Notes under the pieces: model-generated
What the model was told of the DNA's origin: nothing
The model's database searches: none
What the model saw: only the letters and a program-made list of their open reading frames with translations
NCBI GenBank assembly: GCA_001295865.1
Contig: LJHW01000005.1
Span: 41,357-105,356 of the forward strand
Direction of reading: 5' to 3'
DNA: 64,000 nucleotides
From: a beta proteobacterium AAP65
GTDB lineage: Bacteria; Pseudomonadota; Gammaproteobacteria; Burkholderiales; Burkholderiaceae_C
Made by a program: the position numbers and the translations under genes
Shown here: one piece after another, positions 19,807 to 27,832 of the stretch
Position numbering within the stretch: position 1 is the first letter of the stretch
Layout of the letters: every line of letters begins with the position of its first letter

Positions 19807-21834
19807 ATGAACTTCCACCGCCTGCCCGGGCTGCAGCTGCAGCACCTCACGCCCCCGCCAGCACGGCCGCTGCGGCTGGACGTGCCGGTGTTCGTGGGCG
19901 TGGCGCCGCGCGGGCCGGCGCGTGAACCCGTGCTGGGCCCGCGCTGGCCGGCCGACGCGAGCATGGTGCACCCGCTGCGCCCGCGCCAGCGCAGCGTGGC
20001 GGTACCGGTGGACGGGCTGGACAGCTACCGCCGCCAGTTCGGCGAAGTGGAAGCCGGCGCCTACCTGGGCCGTGCGGTGGCCACGTTTTTCGCCCAGGGC
20101 GGGCGGCGCTGCTGGGTGATGCGCATCGTCTCGCGCAGCACGCCCGCGCCCAGCGCCACGGCGCGGCTGCAGCTGCTGCAGGCCGAAGGCGGGCCGCCCC
20201 TGCCTGGCGGCCTGGGCCTGGTGGCGCGCAACGAAGGCGGCTGGGGCAATGCTCTGCAGGCCACGCTGGCCCTGCAGACCGAAGCCGCGCCGCTGCGCCA
20301 CGACGGCAGCCGCTGGCTGTGCACCGCGGCGGCCCGCCTGCCCGTGGGCAGCCTGCTGCGCTGGCGCGACGGCGCGGCACCGTGGCAGCTGGCGCGTGTG
20401 GAAGCGCTGGTGCGTGAACGCAGCGGTGCGACCGATCTCTGGGTGCCAGGCTTCAGCGCCCTGCCGGGCGCCACGGCACGGGTGGAGCTGCTCACCGTGC
20501 AGCTGCGCCTGGGCGACGGCCTCAGCGTGGAGAACTACAGCGGCCTCGGCCTCGACCCGCGCCACCCGCGTTGGCTGGCGGCCGAACTCTGCCGGCAATC
20601 GCAGCTGGTGTGGCCCGCGGCCGATTGGGCCGAGCGGGCTCTGCAGCCCACCGATGCCACCCGCCTGGGCAGCGAGACCCTGGCTTTCGGCGGCGGCGCC
20701 GACCAGTTCGAAACGCTGAACCCGGAAGACTTCTTCGACCCGCTGGCCCCCGAGGGCTTCTGGCGCGAAGAACCCGATCACGATGAGCCCCCAGGCGAAG
20801 GCATAGACGCACTGCGCCGCCTGGACGAGCCCGCGATGCTGCTCGTGCCCGACCTCTACCACCCGCTGGGCCTGGAACGGGATGCCGCGCCGGTGGAAGA
20901 GCTGCTCGATGCCGCCGGCGCCGCCTTCGCGCCCTGCCGGCCCGGGCGGACGGTCGGCACGCCGCCGCCACCGGTGGCCTACCCCGGCCTGCAACTCGAC
21001 CCGCGCCGCGCCGACGAACTGCAACGCATCGTCGGCCTGCAGCAGCGGCTGGTGGCCTTCGCGGCGCACCGTGCCACCAGCGCGCCGCTGCTGGCCTTGC
21101 TGGACGTGCCGCCCGGCCTCTCGGCCACCGCCATGCTGGCCTGGCGCCGCGCGTTCGAAGCCGAAGACAGCCCCGACACCGCGGCCTACGCGCCCTGGCT
21201 GCTTACCACCGCCGGCGGCGCGGCAGCGGGCCTGCCCGGCGCGCCCGGCCGCCTGGTGCCGCTGCCTCCCAGCGCCGCGGCGGCGGGTGTCATCGCCGCG
21301 CGCGAGGCGCAAGACGGCCTGCCCTTCGGCCCCGCCCAGCGCGTGCTGCAGCAGGTGGTGATGCCGCTGGCCCGCTACAGCCCGGCCCAGGCCGACGCGC
21401 TGCACACCGAGGGCATCAACCTCGGCCTGCTGCAGGCCGAGGGCGTGGTGCTGGTGGGTGCACGCAGCTTCAGCCGCAACGGCGCCTACCGCGCCCTGGC
21501 CTCGCGCCGCGTGGTGCACTGGCTGCTGCGCTGGCTGCAGCGTGAGGCGCCCTGGCTCGTCTTCGAACCGCTCAACCCCGGCCTGGTGGAAGACGTGCGT
21601 CTGTGGGTGCAGAACCTGCTGCGCCGGCTGTGGCGAGGCGGTGCGCTGCGCGGCAACAGCGAAAGCGAAGCCTTCTTCGTGCGCGTGGCCGCCGAGCCGC
21701 GCCGCCAGGCCGAGCTGCGCGTGGACATCGGCCTGGCGCTGGCCGAGCCACTGGAATTCATCGTCGTGCGCCTGAGCCTGGCCGACGACGGCCTGCGCCT
21801 GGCGCCTGCGGCCTTCGCGGCCGCGGAAGTCTGA
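19807..21834 (+). CDS. Contractile tail sheath protein 2 (divergent)
   Basis: 675 residues. It lacks the PGVYVEE opening but keeps a short N-terminal strand (DVPVFVGVAPRGPAREP) and the sheath motif AVATFFAQGGRRCWVMRIV (about residues 95-113). The typical C-terminal domain is present: SRNGAYRALASRRVVHWLLR, FEPLNPGLVEDVRLWVQNLL and NSESEAFFVRVAAEPRRQ. It most likely forms a minor ring, for example next to the baseplate, as the extra sheaths of PVC and Afp do. I chose the ATG 10 bases past the tube stop. Confidence 0.88.
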   Translation: MNFHRLPGLQLQHLTPPPARPLRLDVPVFVGVAPRGPAREPVLGPRWPADASMVHPLRPRQRSVAVPVDGLDSYRRQFGEVEAGAYLGRAVATFFAQGGRRCWVMRIVSRSTPAPSATARLQLLQAEGGPPLPGGLGLVARNEGGWGNALQATLALQTEAAPLRHDGSRWLCTAAARLPVGSLLRWRDGAAPWQLARVEALVRERSGATDLWVPGFSALPGATARVELLTVQLRLGDGLSVENYSGLGLDPRHPRWLAAELCRQSQLVWPAADWAERALQPTDATRLGSETLAFGGGADQFETLNPEDFFDPLAPEGFWREEPDHDEPPGEGIDALRRLDEPAMLLVPDLYHPLGLERDAAPVEELLDAAGAAFAPCRPGRTVGTPPPPVAYPGLQLDPRRADELQRIVGLQQRLVAFAAHRATSAPLLALLDVPPGLSATAMLAWRRAFEAEDSPDTAAYAPWLLTTAGGAAAGLPGAPGRLVPLPPSAAAAGVIAAREAQDGLPFGPAQRVLQQVVMPLARYSPAQADALHTEGINLGLLQAEGVVLVGARSFSRNGAYRALASRRVVHWLLRWLQREAPWLVFEPLNPGLVEDVRLWVQNLLRRLWRGGALRGNSESEAFFVRVAAEPRRQAELRVDIGLALAEPLEFIVVRLSLADDGLRLAPAAFAAAEV

Positions 21835-21862
21835 AACCCGAGCCCAAGCCCGAACCCACGCC

Positions 21863-22411
21863 ATGGCCGGCCCCGAACTTCTCACCGCCTTCAACTTCGA
21901 GGTGCAGCTGCGCCGCTCGCCGGCCAGCCCGCTGGGTGGGCGGCGCTTGGCGCAAGACGCCCCCGCGTCTTCGCCCGACGCCGGGCAGGCGCTGTGCGAC
22001 GGCGGCTTTCAAGAAGTGAGCGGCCTGGAAATCGAGATGGACGTGCAGGACGTGCTGGAAGGCGGCCGCAACAACGCCGTCATCCGCCGCCTGGGCCGCG
22101 GCAAGTACCCCCTGCTTGTGCTCAAGCGCGGCATGTTCCACGGCGGCCCGGGCACGGGTGCCGACGGCCGCGTGGACGACCGCTTCTGGCGCTGGATGAT
22201 GGACGCGCTGGACGGCGTGCGCCCGCTGCAGCGCGTGGACGGCACGGTGCGCGTGCTGGGCCCCGACCGGAAACTGCGCGCCACCTGGACGTTTGAGCGC
22301 GGCCTGCCCGCCAAGCTGCGCGGGCCCGAGCTGAACGCCCGCACGGGCGAAATCGCCATCGAAGAACTCAGCATCGCGCACGAAGGCCTGCGCCTGGCGG
22401 GGGGCGGCTGA
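21863..22411 (+). CDS. Tube protein 2 (gp19-like, likely tube initiator)
   Basis: 182 residues with tube-protein features: LLTAFNFEVQLRRS, GFQEVSGLEIEMDVQDVLEG, RGKYPLLVLKRGMFHG and IAIEELSIAHEGLRLAGGG. It is longer than the first tube subunit because of an insertion near residues 22-45. In Afp/PVC the second and third tube proteins make the rings joining the hub to the main tube, and this gene directly precedes the LysM/tube gene, matching that order. The stop shares one base with the next start (TGATG). Confidence 0.88.
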   Translation: MAGPELLTAFNFEVQLRRSPASPLGGRRLAQDAPASSPDAGQALCDGGFQEVSGLEIEMDVQDVLEGGRNNAVIRRLGRGKYPLLVLKRGMFHGGPGTGADGRVDDRFWRWMMDALDGVRPLQRVDGTVRVLGPDRKLRATWTFERGLPAKLRGPELNARTGEIAIEELSIAHEGLRLAGGG

Positions 22412-23667
22412 TGGCCGAGCTCGCGAAAGCCACGCTCACCGAGCTGAACGCCAGCAACCAGCCGGTGGGGCAAGGCGACGCGGTGCAGTTCAACCCGGCC
22501 TCGCTGCGGCTGCAGTTCAGCAACCGCAGCGCGGGCGGCGCGCAGGCCGGCGCGCCCACGCGCCAGCAGGCCGGCGAAGGTTCGGTCACGCTGAACTTCG
22601 ACCTGCATTTCGACAGTGCCGACGAAGGCACGGCCGACGCCCCGGTGTCGGTGCTGCGCAAGACGGCCGCGGTGCAGCGCTACGTGCGGCCGCGCGGCAA
22701 CCAGCCCGGCGAAGAAGCGCCGCCGCGTGTGCAGTTCGAATGGGGCGCGGTGAAGCTGCAGGGCGTGATGGACAGCCTCTCGCTGGACATCGAGCTCTTC
22801 GCCTTCGACGGCACGCCGCTGCGCGCGCGCTGTGCCGTCAGCCTGAAGGGGCAAGACGCGGCCTATGCGCTGGCGCCGCAAGGTGACGGGGCCGGCAGCG
22901 CCTTGCGCGGCGCCGCCGAGCGCCTGCTGAACAGCCCGGCGGGGCAGTTCGCCCAACGCGCTGCACCTTTCGGTACCACCCAGGCGATCAACGCCGCCCT
23001 GGCCGGCGCCGAGAGCGTGGTGCGCGCGCTGGAGGGCGAAAGCCTGGCCCAACTGGCCGCGCGCACCGGGCGCAACCCGGCCGACTGGCGCAGCCTGGGC
23101 GCCGGCAGCGCCGACCCCATGGCCCTGCGCGCAGGGCAGGAAGTGCCCTTGCCGCGCAGAAACGGCACAGCACTTCCCGCTACACCGGCCGGCAACGGCC
23201 AGGCGGGGGGCGGTGCCTTGGCCGGTGGGGGCCTCGCCGCTTTGCGCAGCGGCGGGGGGGAGGCTGTGGCGGGCAGCAGCCCGCAGGCCCTCACCCGCGC
23301 CGGCGGCGTGGCCGCAGCGCAGGGCCAGCAGCGCGAAACGCGGCACAACGGCGGCGCGAGCGCGGCGCTGCGCGGCTTCGGTCTCACGGCAAGGGCCGCG
23401 GGCGGCGGATCGGGCACAACGGCCGCCGCTGCCACCGCGACCAGCGCAGCGCCCGCAGCCAGCAGCGGTCAGGCTGGCGGCCAAGGCCGTTACGGCGGCG
23501 CGCCGGCCGACGACCGCCCCTACGGCTTCGGCCTGCCGCTCAAACCCCGCCGCGCCGTGGCCCCGGCTGCGGCGGCGGCGCCTGCAGGCCGCACGTCATC
23601 GGCCAGCCCCTGCCGCTGCGGCGGTGCCCGGCGGGCCTGGCGCAGCGCCTGCCGCTGCGGCGGCTGA
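22411..23667 (+). CDS. CIS tube/LysM protein (Pvc7/Afp7-like, T4 gp53-like)
   Basis: 418 residues. Residues 1-150 (ATLTELNASNQPVGQGDAVQ, FNPASLRLQFSNRS, LNFDLHFDSADEGTADAPVS) match the contractile injection system tube/baseplate family that precedes a LysM. A LysM-like unit lies at about 203-248 (VRALEGESLAQLAARTGRNP to LRAGQEVPLP). From 250 on the protein is Gly/Ala-rich low complexity. It ends in an unusual Cys/Arg-rich tail (SPCRCGGARRAWRSACRCGG). The +1 frame over the same bases reads Ala/Pro-rich without an early stop, so a frameshift near the 3' end is possible. Role: hub or baseplate adaptor clamping the tube. Confidence 0.85.
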   Translation: MAELAKATLTELNASNQPVGQGDAVQFNPASLRLQFSNRSAGGAQAGAPTRQQAGEGSVTLNFDLHFDSADEGTADAPVSVLRKTAAVQRYVRPRGNQPGEEAPPRVQFEWGAVKLQGVMDSLSLDIELFAFDGTPLRARCAVSLKGQDAAYALAPQGDGAGSALRGAAERLLNSPAGQFAQRAAPFGTTQAINAALAGAESVVRALEGESLAQLAARTGRNPADWRSLGAGSADPMALRAGQEVPLPRRNGTALPATPAGNGQAGGGALAGGGLAALRSGGGEAVAGSSPQALTRAGGVAAAQGQQRETRHNGGASAALRGFGLTARAAGGGSGTTAAAATATSAAPAASSGQAGGQGRYGGAPADDRPYGFGLPLKPRRAVAPAAAAAPAGRTSSASPCRCGGARRAWRSACRCGG

Positions 23668-23682
23668 AGACCGGAGCCTCCC

Positions 23683-23865
23683 ATGCCCGTGCAGATCGAC
23701 CAGCTCTCGCTCCAGGTGGAAGACGAAGGCGCCGCCGCCCCTGGCGTGGCCCCGGCCCCACCGCTGCCGCTGGCCGCCGAAGCCTGGCGCGCGCAGTGGC
23801 TGGCCGAGCGCCTGGCCGAGCAGCAGGCCCGGTGGGCTGCCACCGACCGCGACGACGAACGATGA
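23683..23865 (+). CDS. Small eCIS protein, DUF5908-like
   Basis: 60 residues beginning MPVQIDQLSLQVEDEG, which resembles the start of the DUF5908 family of ~60-residue proteins found in eCIS loci. A central Ala/Pro-rich stretch and an amphipathic helix (AEAWRAQWLAERLAEQQARW) follow. A GGAG site precedes the ATG. The stop overlaps the start of the gpD-like gene (ATGA). The function of the family is unknown to me; the conserved position next to hub genes suggests an assembly or structural adaptor role. Confidence 0.7.
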   Translation: MPVQIDQLSLQVEDEGAAAPGVAPAPPLPLAAEAWRAQWLAERLAEQQARWAATDRDDER

Positions 23866-24938
23866 ACGCCCCGCTCTTTTTCAGCGCCCGCCCGCGCATC
23901 GACCTCGACGGCCAGGCCGCCGACAAGATGGTGCGCGACCTCGTGCGCCTGGAATTGCATGCCACCACAGCCGGCCTGAGCCGCCTGCGCGCCTGGCTCA
24001 CCGCCATCGGCCCCGTGCCCGGCCAGGGCAATGAAGGCCTGCAGTGGTTGGACGGCGGGCTGCTGCACCTGGGCAGCGAACTCGCCGTGGTTGTGGCCGA
24101 CGTGCCCCTCTTCGACGGCCGCGTCTCCTGCATTGGCGGCAGCTACGCGCAAGGCACGCCACCGCTGGCGCAGCTGCAGGCCGAAGACCGGCTGTGGGAC
24201 CTGCGCCAGACGCGGCGCATCCGCACCTGGCAGGACGTGGATCTCGCTGCGCTGGCCCGCGCCATCGCCGCCGAACACGGCCTGGAGGCCGACGTGGACG
24301 CGCCCAGCCCCACCTGGGCCGAGCTGCAGCAGTGGAACGAAACCGACCTGGCCCTGCTGCGCACCCGCAGCGCCCTGGTGGGCGCCGAGCTGTGGATGGA
24401 CGGCCGCACGCTGCGCATCACCCCGCGTGAGGCCCGCAGCGCCCCGGCGCTGAGCCTGGTGATGGGCAACGAGCTGCTGGCCCTGGACATCGACGCCGAC
24501 CTCGCCCACCAGCGCAGCCGGGTGGCCATCAGCGGCTTCGACGCGGCCGACAAGGACAGCCTGCACGAAGAGGCCGACGAAGCCGAACTCGCCGGCCTGG
24601 CCGTCGGTGGCACCAGCGGCGCCCAGGCTTTGGGCCAGGCCTTCGGTGAACGCGCCACCCAGCGCCTGCACGACGCGCCGCTGAACCGCGAACAGGCCCG
24701 CGCCCGTGCCCGCGCCGAGATGCAGGCGCGCGCGCGGCGTTTTGTACGCGCCCGCGGCCTCACCACCGGCAGCCCGAACATGCAGGTGGGCAGCGCACTG
24801 ACCCTGGAACGCCTGGGCCCGCTCTTCGATGGCCCGGGCTACGTGGTGACCGAGCTCACCCACACCTACGACCTGCAGCACGGCCTGCGCACGGCCTTCG
24901 TGGCCGAGCGCGGCTGCATCCTGCACGGGGGCGGCTGA
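23862..24938 (+). CDS. Baseplate hub protein, phage late control gpD-like
   Basis: 358 residues. The motif ADKMVRDLVRLELHATTAGL near residue 20, the EWxxTDLALLRTR-type element (WNETDLALLRTRSALVGAEL) and the C-terminal VGSALTLERLGPLFDGPGYV plus VTELTHTYDLQHGLRTAFVA are typical of gpD/T4 gp27 hub proteins. It should form the trimeric collar under the spike. In PVC and T6SS this part is fused to the spike (Pvc8/VgrG); here the spike is the next separate gene, with stop and start sharing a base (TGATG). Confidence 0.92.
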   Translation: MNAPLFFSARPRIDLDGQAADKMVRDLVRLELHATTAGLSRLRAWLTAIGPVPGQGNEGLQWLDGGLLHLGSELAVVVADVPLFDGRVSCIGGSYAQGTPPLAQLQAEDRLWDLRQTRRIRTWQDVDLAALARAIAAEHGLEADVDAPSPTWAELQQWNETDLALLRTRSALVGAELWMDGRTLRITPREARSAPALSLVMGNELLALDIDADLAHQRSRVAISGFDAADKDSLHEEADEAELAGLAVGGTSGAQALGQAFGERATQRLHDAPLNREQARARARAEMQARARRFVRARGLTTGSPNMQVGSALTLERLGPLFDGPGYVVTELTHTYDLQHGLRTAFVAERGCILHGGG

Positions 24939-25594
24939 TGGACCCGCGCACCCCCGACGCCCTGCTGCGCTGGTACGGCCTGTACCCGGCACTCGTGCAA
25001 GACCTGCTAGACCCGCAGCAGCTCGGCCGCATCCAGGTGAGCTTCCCGGGCTTCGGCAGCACCGGCTCTGAGGTGCGTTGCTGGGCCACGCTGCTCTCGC
25101 CCTACGCCGACGACAACCAGGGCTTGCAGATCCTGCCCGAGGTGGGCAGCCAGGTGGTGGTGGGCTTCGAAGCCGGCGACCCGGCCCGCGGCTACATCGT
25201 CGGCGCCTGCTGGAACGGCCGCGCCGCCTTGCCTGAGGCACCGGAAACTGCCAACAACCTGCGCCTGCTGCGCACTCGCGCCGGCTCTGAACTGCGCTTT
25301 GACGACACCACGGGCGCGCCGGTGGTCACGCTCAGCACGCAAGCCGGCCACCAGCTGAAGCTGGACGAAGCGAGCAGCGAGGTCGAGCTCAAGCACAGCA
25401 ACGGCTGCGTCATCCGCATCGACGCCGCGGGCAAAGTGACAGTGGAGGCGCACAGCACGGTGGATGTCTCGGCTTCCCAGATCAACCTGAAGGCCCCGAT
25501 GGTGAAGTGCGACGGCGTGCTCAAGTGCGAGACGCTGATCGCGCAGGCGGTGGTCTCGGCCTCGTACACGCCGGGCGCCGGCAACGTGTGGTGA
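24938..25594 (+). CDS. Spike protein, gpV/gp5 (VgrG OB-fold) type
   Basis: 218 residues. The OB-fold begins LLDPQQLGRIQVSFPGFGST and contains LLSPYADDNQGLQILPEVGS and QVVVGFEAGDPARGYIVGAC, the standard gp5/VgrG core. A short repetitive beta-helix follows (QAGHQLKLDEASSEVELKHS, NGCVIRIDAAGKVTVEAHST, VDVSASQINLKAPMVKCDG), which would form the needle. It is coupled to the gpD-like hub gene. No lysozyme or PAAR domain is attached. The protein is the membrane-piercing spike at the tube tip. Confidence 0.93.
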   Translation: MDPRTPDALLRWYGLYPALVQDLLDPQQLGRIQVSFPGFGSTGSEVRCWATLLSPYADDNQGLQILPEVGSQVVVGFEAGDPARGYIVGACWNGRAALPEAPETANNLRLLRTRAGSELRFDDTTGAPVVTLSTQAGHQLKLDEASSEVELKHSNGCVIRIDAAGKVTVEAHSTVDVSASQINLKAPMVKCDGVLKCETLIAQAVVSASYTPGAGNVW

Positions 25595-25601
25595 CGCAGG
25601 C

Positions 25602-27422
25602 ATGAACACCACCTCCTCCGCCCACCCCTGGCTGCTGCTGGCGCCCTGGTGGCACTGGCAGCCGGCCGACGACCCGCAGGCCGGCCGCGGCACCGCACCG
25701 CAGCTGCAGATGTTCGCGGCCGATGATTTCATCGAGGGCTACCTGCAGCGCCCGCAGCACAGCCTGCGCTTCGACCCCGTGGCCGATGTGGTGGGCAGCG
25801 TCACGCGCCTGGGTGCGCCCATGCCCGCCGCGGTGGCGCGGGCGCAGGCCGCGCAGAGCTGGCTCAGCGGCGGCGGCGACGCGCTGCGCACGCAGGCCCT
25901 GCCGGCCTCGGCGCTGAACGAAGACGCCCGCAACGTGCGCCTGGTGGCCAGCGGCCCGCGCAAGCTCTACCTGCCGCTGCACGGGCGGCACTACCTCGTC
26001 AGCTGCAGCCTGCACTGCGACGAGCGCGGCCTGCCCGCGGTGGACGCGGCGCAGGTGTGCGCCGCCGGCTTCGTCATCCGCCGCCTCTCGGCGCCGGTGC
26101 CGCGCGAGCTGGAACGCGAGCTCTACACGCTGCAGCAGCGGCGCGAGCAGGCCGCGGCCGAGCTGGATGAGTTGCAGCTGCGCGGCCCGCTGCGCGAGCA
26201 CCTGGCCTGGGCGCGGCGCCGCCGCCTGCAAACGCTGGAAGCGCGCGGAGAACTCGCCGCCGCGCGCGCCGCCGCCCAGCAGGCCCATGCCGAGGCCGAA
26301 GCGGCCCTGGCAACCTGGCGCGTGCAACACAACATCACCCAACGCGTGGAGTACTGGGTGGCCGACCCGCTGGATGCCGACCGCGGCCAGTGGAAGGCGC
26401 TGCCCGCCGAGCAGCAGCTGGCCGGCCCGCCCGACGAGCAGTTCTTCCCGCTGCGCCGCCTGGTGGCGCCGCCGGCCGACCCCACGCACGACGCCACCGG
26501 CCGCACGCTCTATTTCGGCCACGTGCCCACCAGCAGCGCGCAACGCGACGCCGAAGGCCGGCCGCGGCTGGACATGCACGCGCTTTACGAGATCCGCTGC
26601 TTCGTCACACGCCGGCGCAGCAGCTGCACGCGGCCACGCGGCGCCGCCGGCTGCCAGGGCCAGCGCGTGTGGAGCCTGGGCACCGAGGCCTTCCGCATCG
26701 CCAGCCCCATGGACGCTTTAGGCTGCGCCAACCGCCCCATCACGCTGCGCATGCCCGACCTCAACGAGCTGCTGGCCCAGGCCCTGGCGCGGCCACGCGG
26801 GGCCTTGTCGAACGTGCGCGTGGTGCACAGCCAGCAGATCGCACCCAAGGTGGTGGGCGGCCAGCCGCAGCCGGGCGCGGCCGGCGGCGGGGCCATCTGC
26901 CACTTCAGCATCCCGCTCATCACCATCATCGCGATGTTCGTGCTGAACATCTTCCTGCCCGTGGTGGTGCTGCTGTTCAACCTGTGGTTCCTGCTGGCCT
27001 TCAGGTTCTGCATCCCGCCTTCAGTCAGCGCCAGCGGCGACATCGATGCCGCGGCCAAGATCACCCCGCTGCTGCCGCCCAGCGCCGACTTCAGCGCCGG
27101 CATCACCGTGGAGGGCAACTTCCTCGACGAAGGCGAGGTGCGCGACGCGCTGCGCGCAGGCCTGAAGGCGCAGATCGAAGGCGACAGCGGCCTGGACAGC
27201 GACGGCCGTGCCGCCATCGACGCCCTGCCCGACGTGCGCCTGGCAACCGACACGCGCAACAGCATGGACAACCGCACGCTGCTGCCTGTGCAGACCGACG
27301 ACAACGGCCGCCTGCTCGAACCCCGCCTGCCCAGCCCCAACGGCCCGGCACCCGAAGACTTTCTCGACCACCCGCAGCCGCAACAGCCGCGGCCGCGTCA
27401 AGCGCAGCGGAGCCTGGCATGA
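25602..27422 (+). CDS. eCIS protein with coiled coil and membrane segment, candidate anchor
   Basis: 606 residues of unrecognised family. A long charged, Ala-rich coiled coil covers about residues 168-240. A strongly hydrophobic stretch at 436-470 (FSIPLITIIAMFVLNIFLP then VVVLLFNLWFLLAF) is long enough for a kinked or hairpin transmembrane segment, with Arg/Cys and IPPS after it. Eight or more Cys are scattered through residues 135-375. No signal peptide. It sits among baseplate genes between the spike and gp25. Known CIS loci of cyanobacteria and Streptomyces use membrane proteins to dock or trigger the particle (Cis16A, CisA); an equivalent role here is inference. Confidence 0.72.
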   Translation: MNTTSSAHPWLLLAPWWHWQPADDPQAGRGTAPQLQMFAADDFIEGYLQRPQHSLRFDPVADVVGSVTRLGAPMPAAVARAQAAQSWLSGGGDALRTQALPASALNEDARNVRLVASGPRKLYLPLHGRHYLVSCSLHCDERGLPAVDAAQVCAAGFVIRRLSAPVPRELERELYTLQQRREQAAAELDELQLRGPLREHLAWARRRRLQTLEARGELAAARAAAQQAHAEAEAALATWRVQHNITQRVEYWVADPLDADRGQWKALPAEQQLAGPPDEQFFPLRRLVAPPADPTHDATGRTLYFGHVPTSSAQRDAEGRPRLDMHALYEIRCFVTRRRSSCTRPRGAAGCQGQRVWSLGTEAFRIASPMDALGCANRPITLRMPDLNELLAQALARPRGALSNVRVVHSQQIAPKVVGGQPQPGAAGGGAICHFSIPLITIIAMFVLNIFLPVVVLLFNLWFLLAFRFCIPPSVSASGDIDAAAKITPLLPPSADFSAGITVEGNFLDEGEVRDALRAGLKAQIEGDSGLDSDGRAAIDALPDVRLATDTRNSMDNRTLLPVQTDDNGRLLEPRLPSPNGPAPEDFLDHPQPQQPRPRQAQRSLA

Positions 27423-27829
27423 GCGACGACCGCAGCCTCGTCACCCGCCACATCGGCTTTGGCCTGGCCTGGCCGCTGCTGCCGCAAGACGGCCGCCTGC
27501 CGCGCGCCGAGGGCCAGTCGCGGGTGCGGCAGGCGCTGCAGATGATCCTGGAGACCGAGCCCGGCGAACGCCTGATGCGGCCCGATTTCGGCTGCGGCCT
27601 GCGCCGCTTTCTGCAGCAGCCGAACAACGGCGCCACGCGCGCGCAGATCGAGGCCGCGGTGCGCGAGGCCCTGCAGCGCTGGGAACCGCGCATCGAGCTG
27701 CTGGACGTGGCCGTGGAGCCCGACGCGCAGGTGGGCAGCGCGCTGTGGATCCTGGTTGATTACCGGCTGCGCCTGGACGGGCGGCGCGACAACTTCGTCC
27801 ACCCCTTTCACCTTGCGCACCTGGAGTAG
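27419..27829 (+). CDS. Baseplate wedge protein, gp25/GPW family
   Basis: 136 residues, normal length. The defining motif QALQMILETEPGERLMRPDF plus GCGLRRFLQQPNN lies at about residues 38-70, followed by AVREALQRWEPRIELLDVAV and a terminal RRDNFVHPFHL. gp25 (Pvc9/Afp9) nucleates the first sheath ring on the baseplate. The start overlaps the previous stop (ATGA), and the gp6-like gene follows after 3 bases. Confidence 0.95.
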   Translation: MSDDRSLVTRHIGFGLAWPLLPQDGRLPRAEGQSRVRQALQMILETEPGERLMRPDFGCGLRRFLQQPNNGATRAQIEAAVREALQRWEPRIELLDVAVEPDAQVGSALWILVDYRLRLDGRRDNFVHPFHLAHLE

Positions 27830-27832
27830 GCG

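Noticed and set aside
16167..19964. Long minus-strand open frame (1265 codons) opposite the sheath gene
   Set aside because: Shadow of the sheath and tube genes; no family motif and an unnatural composition.
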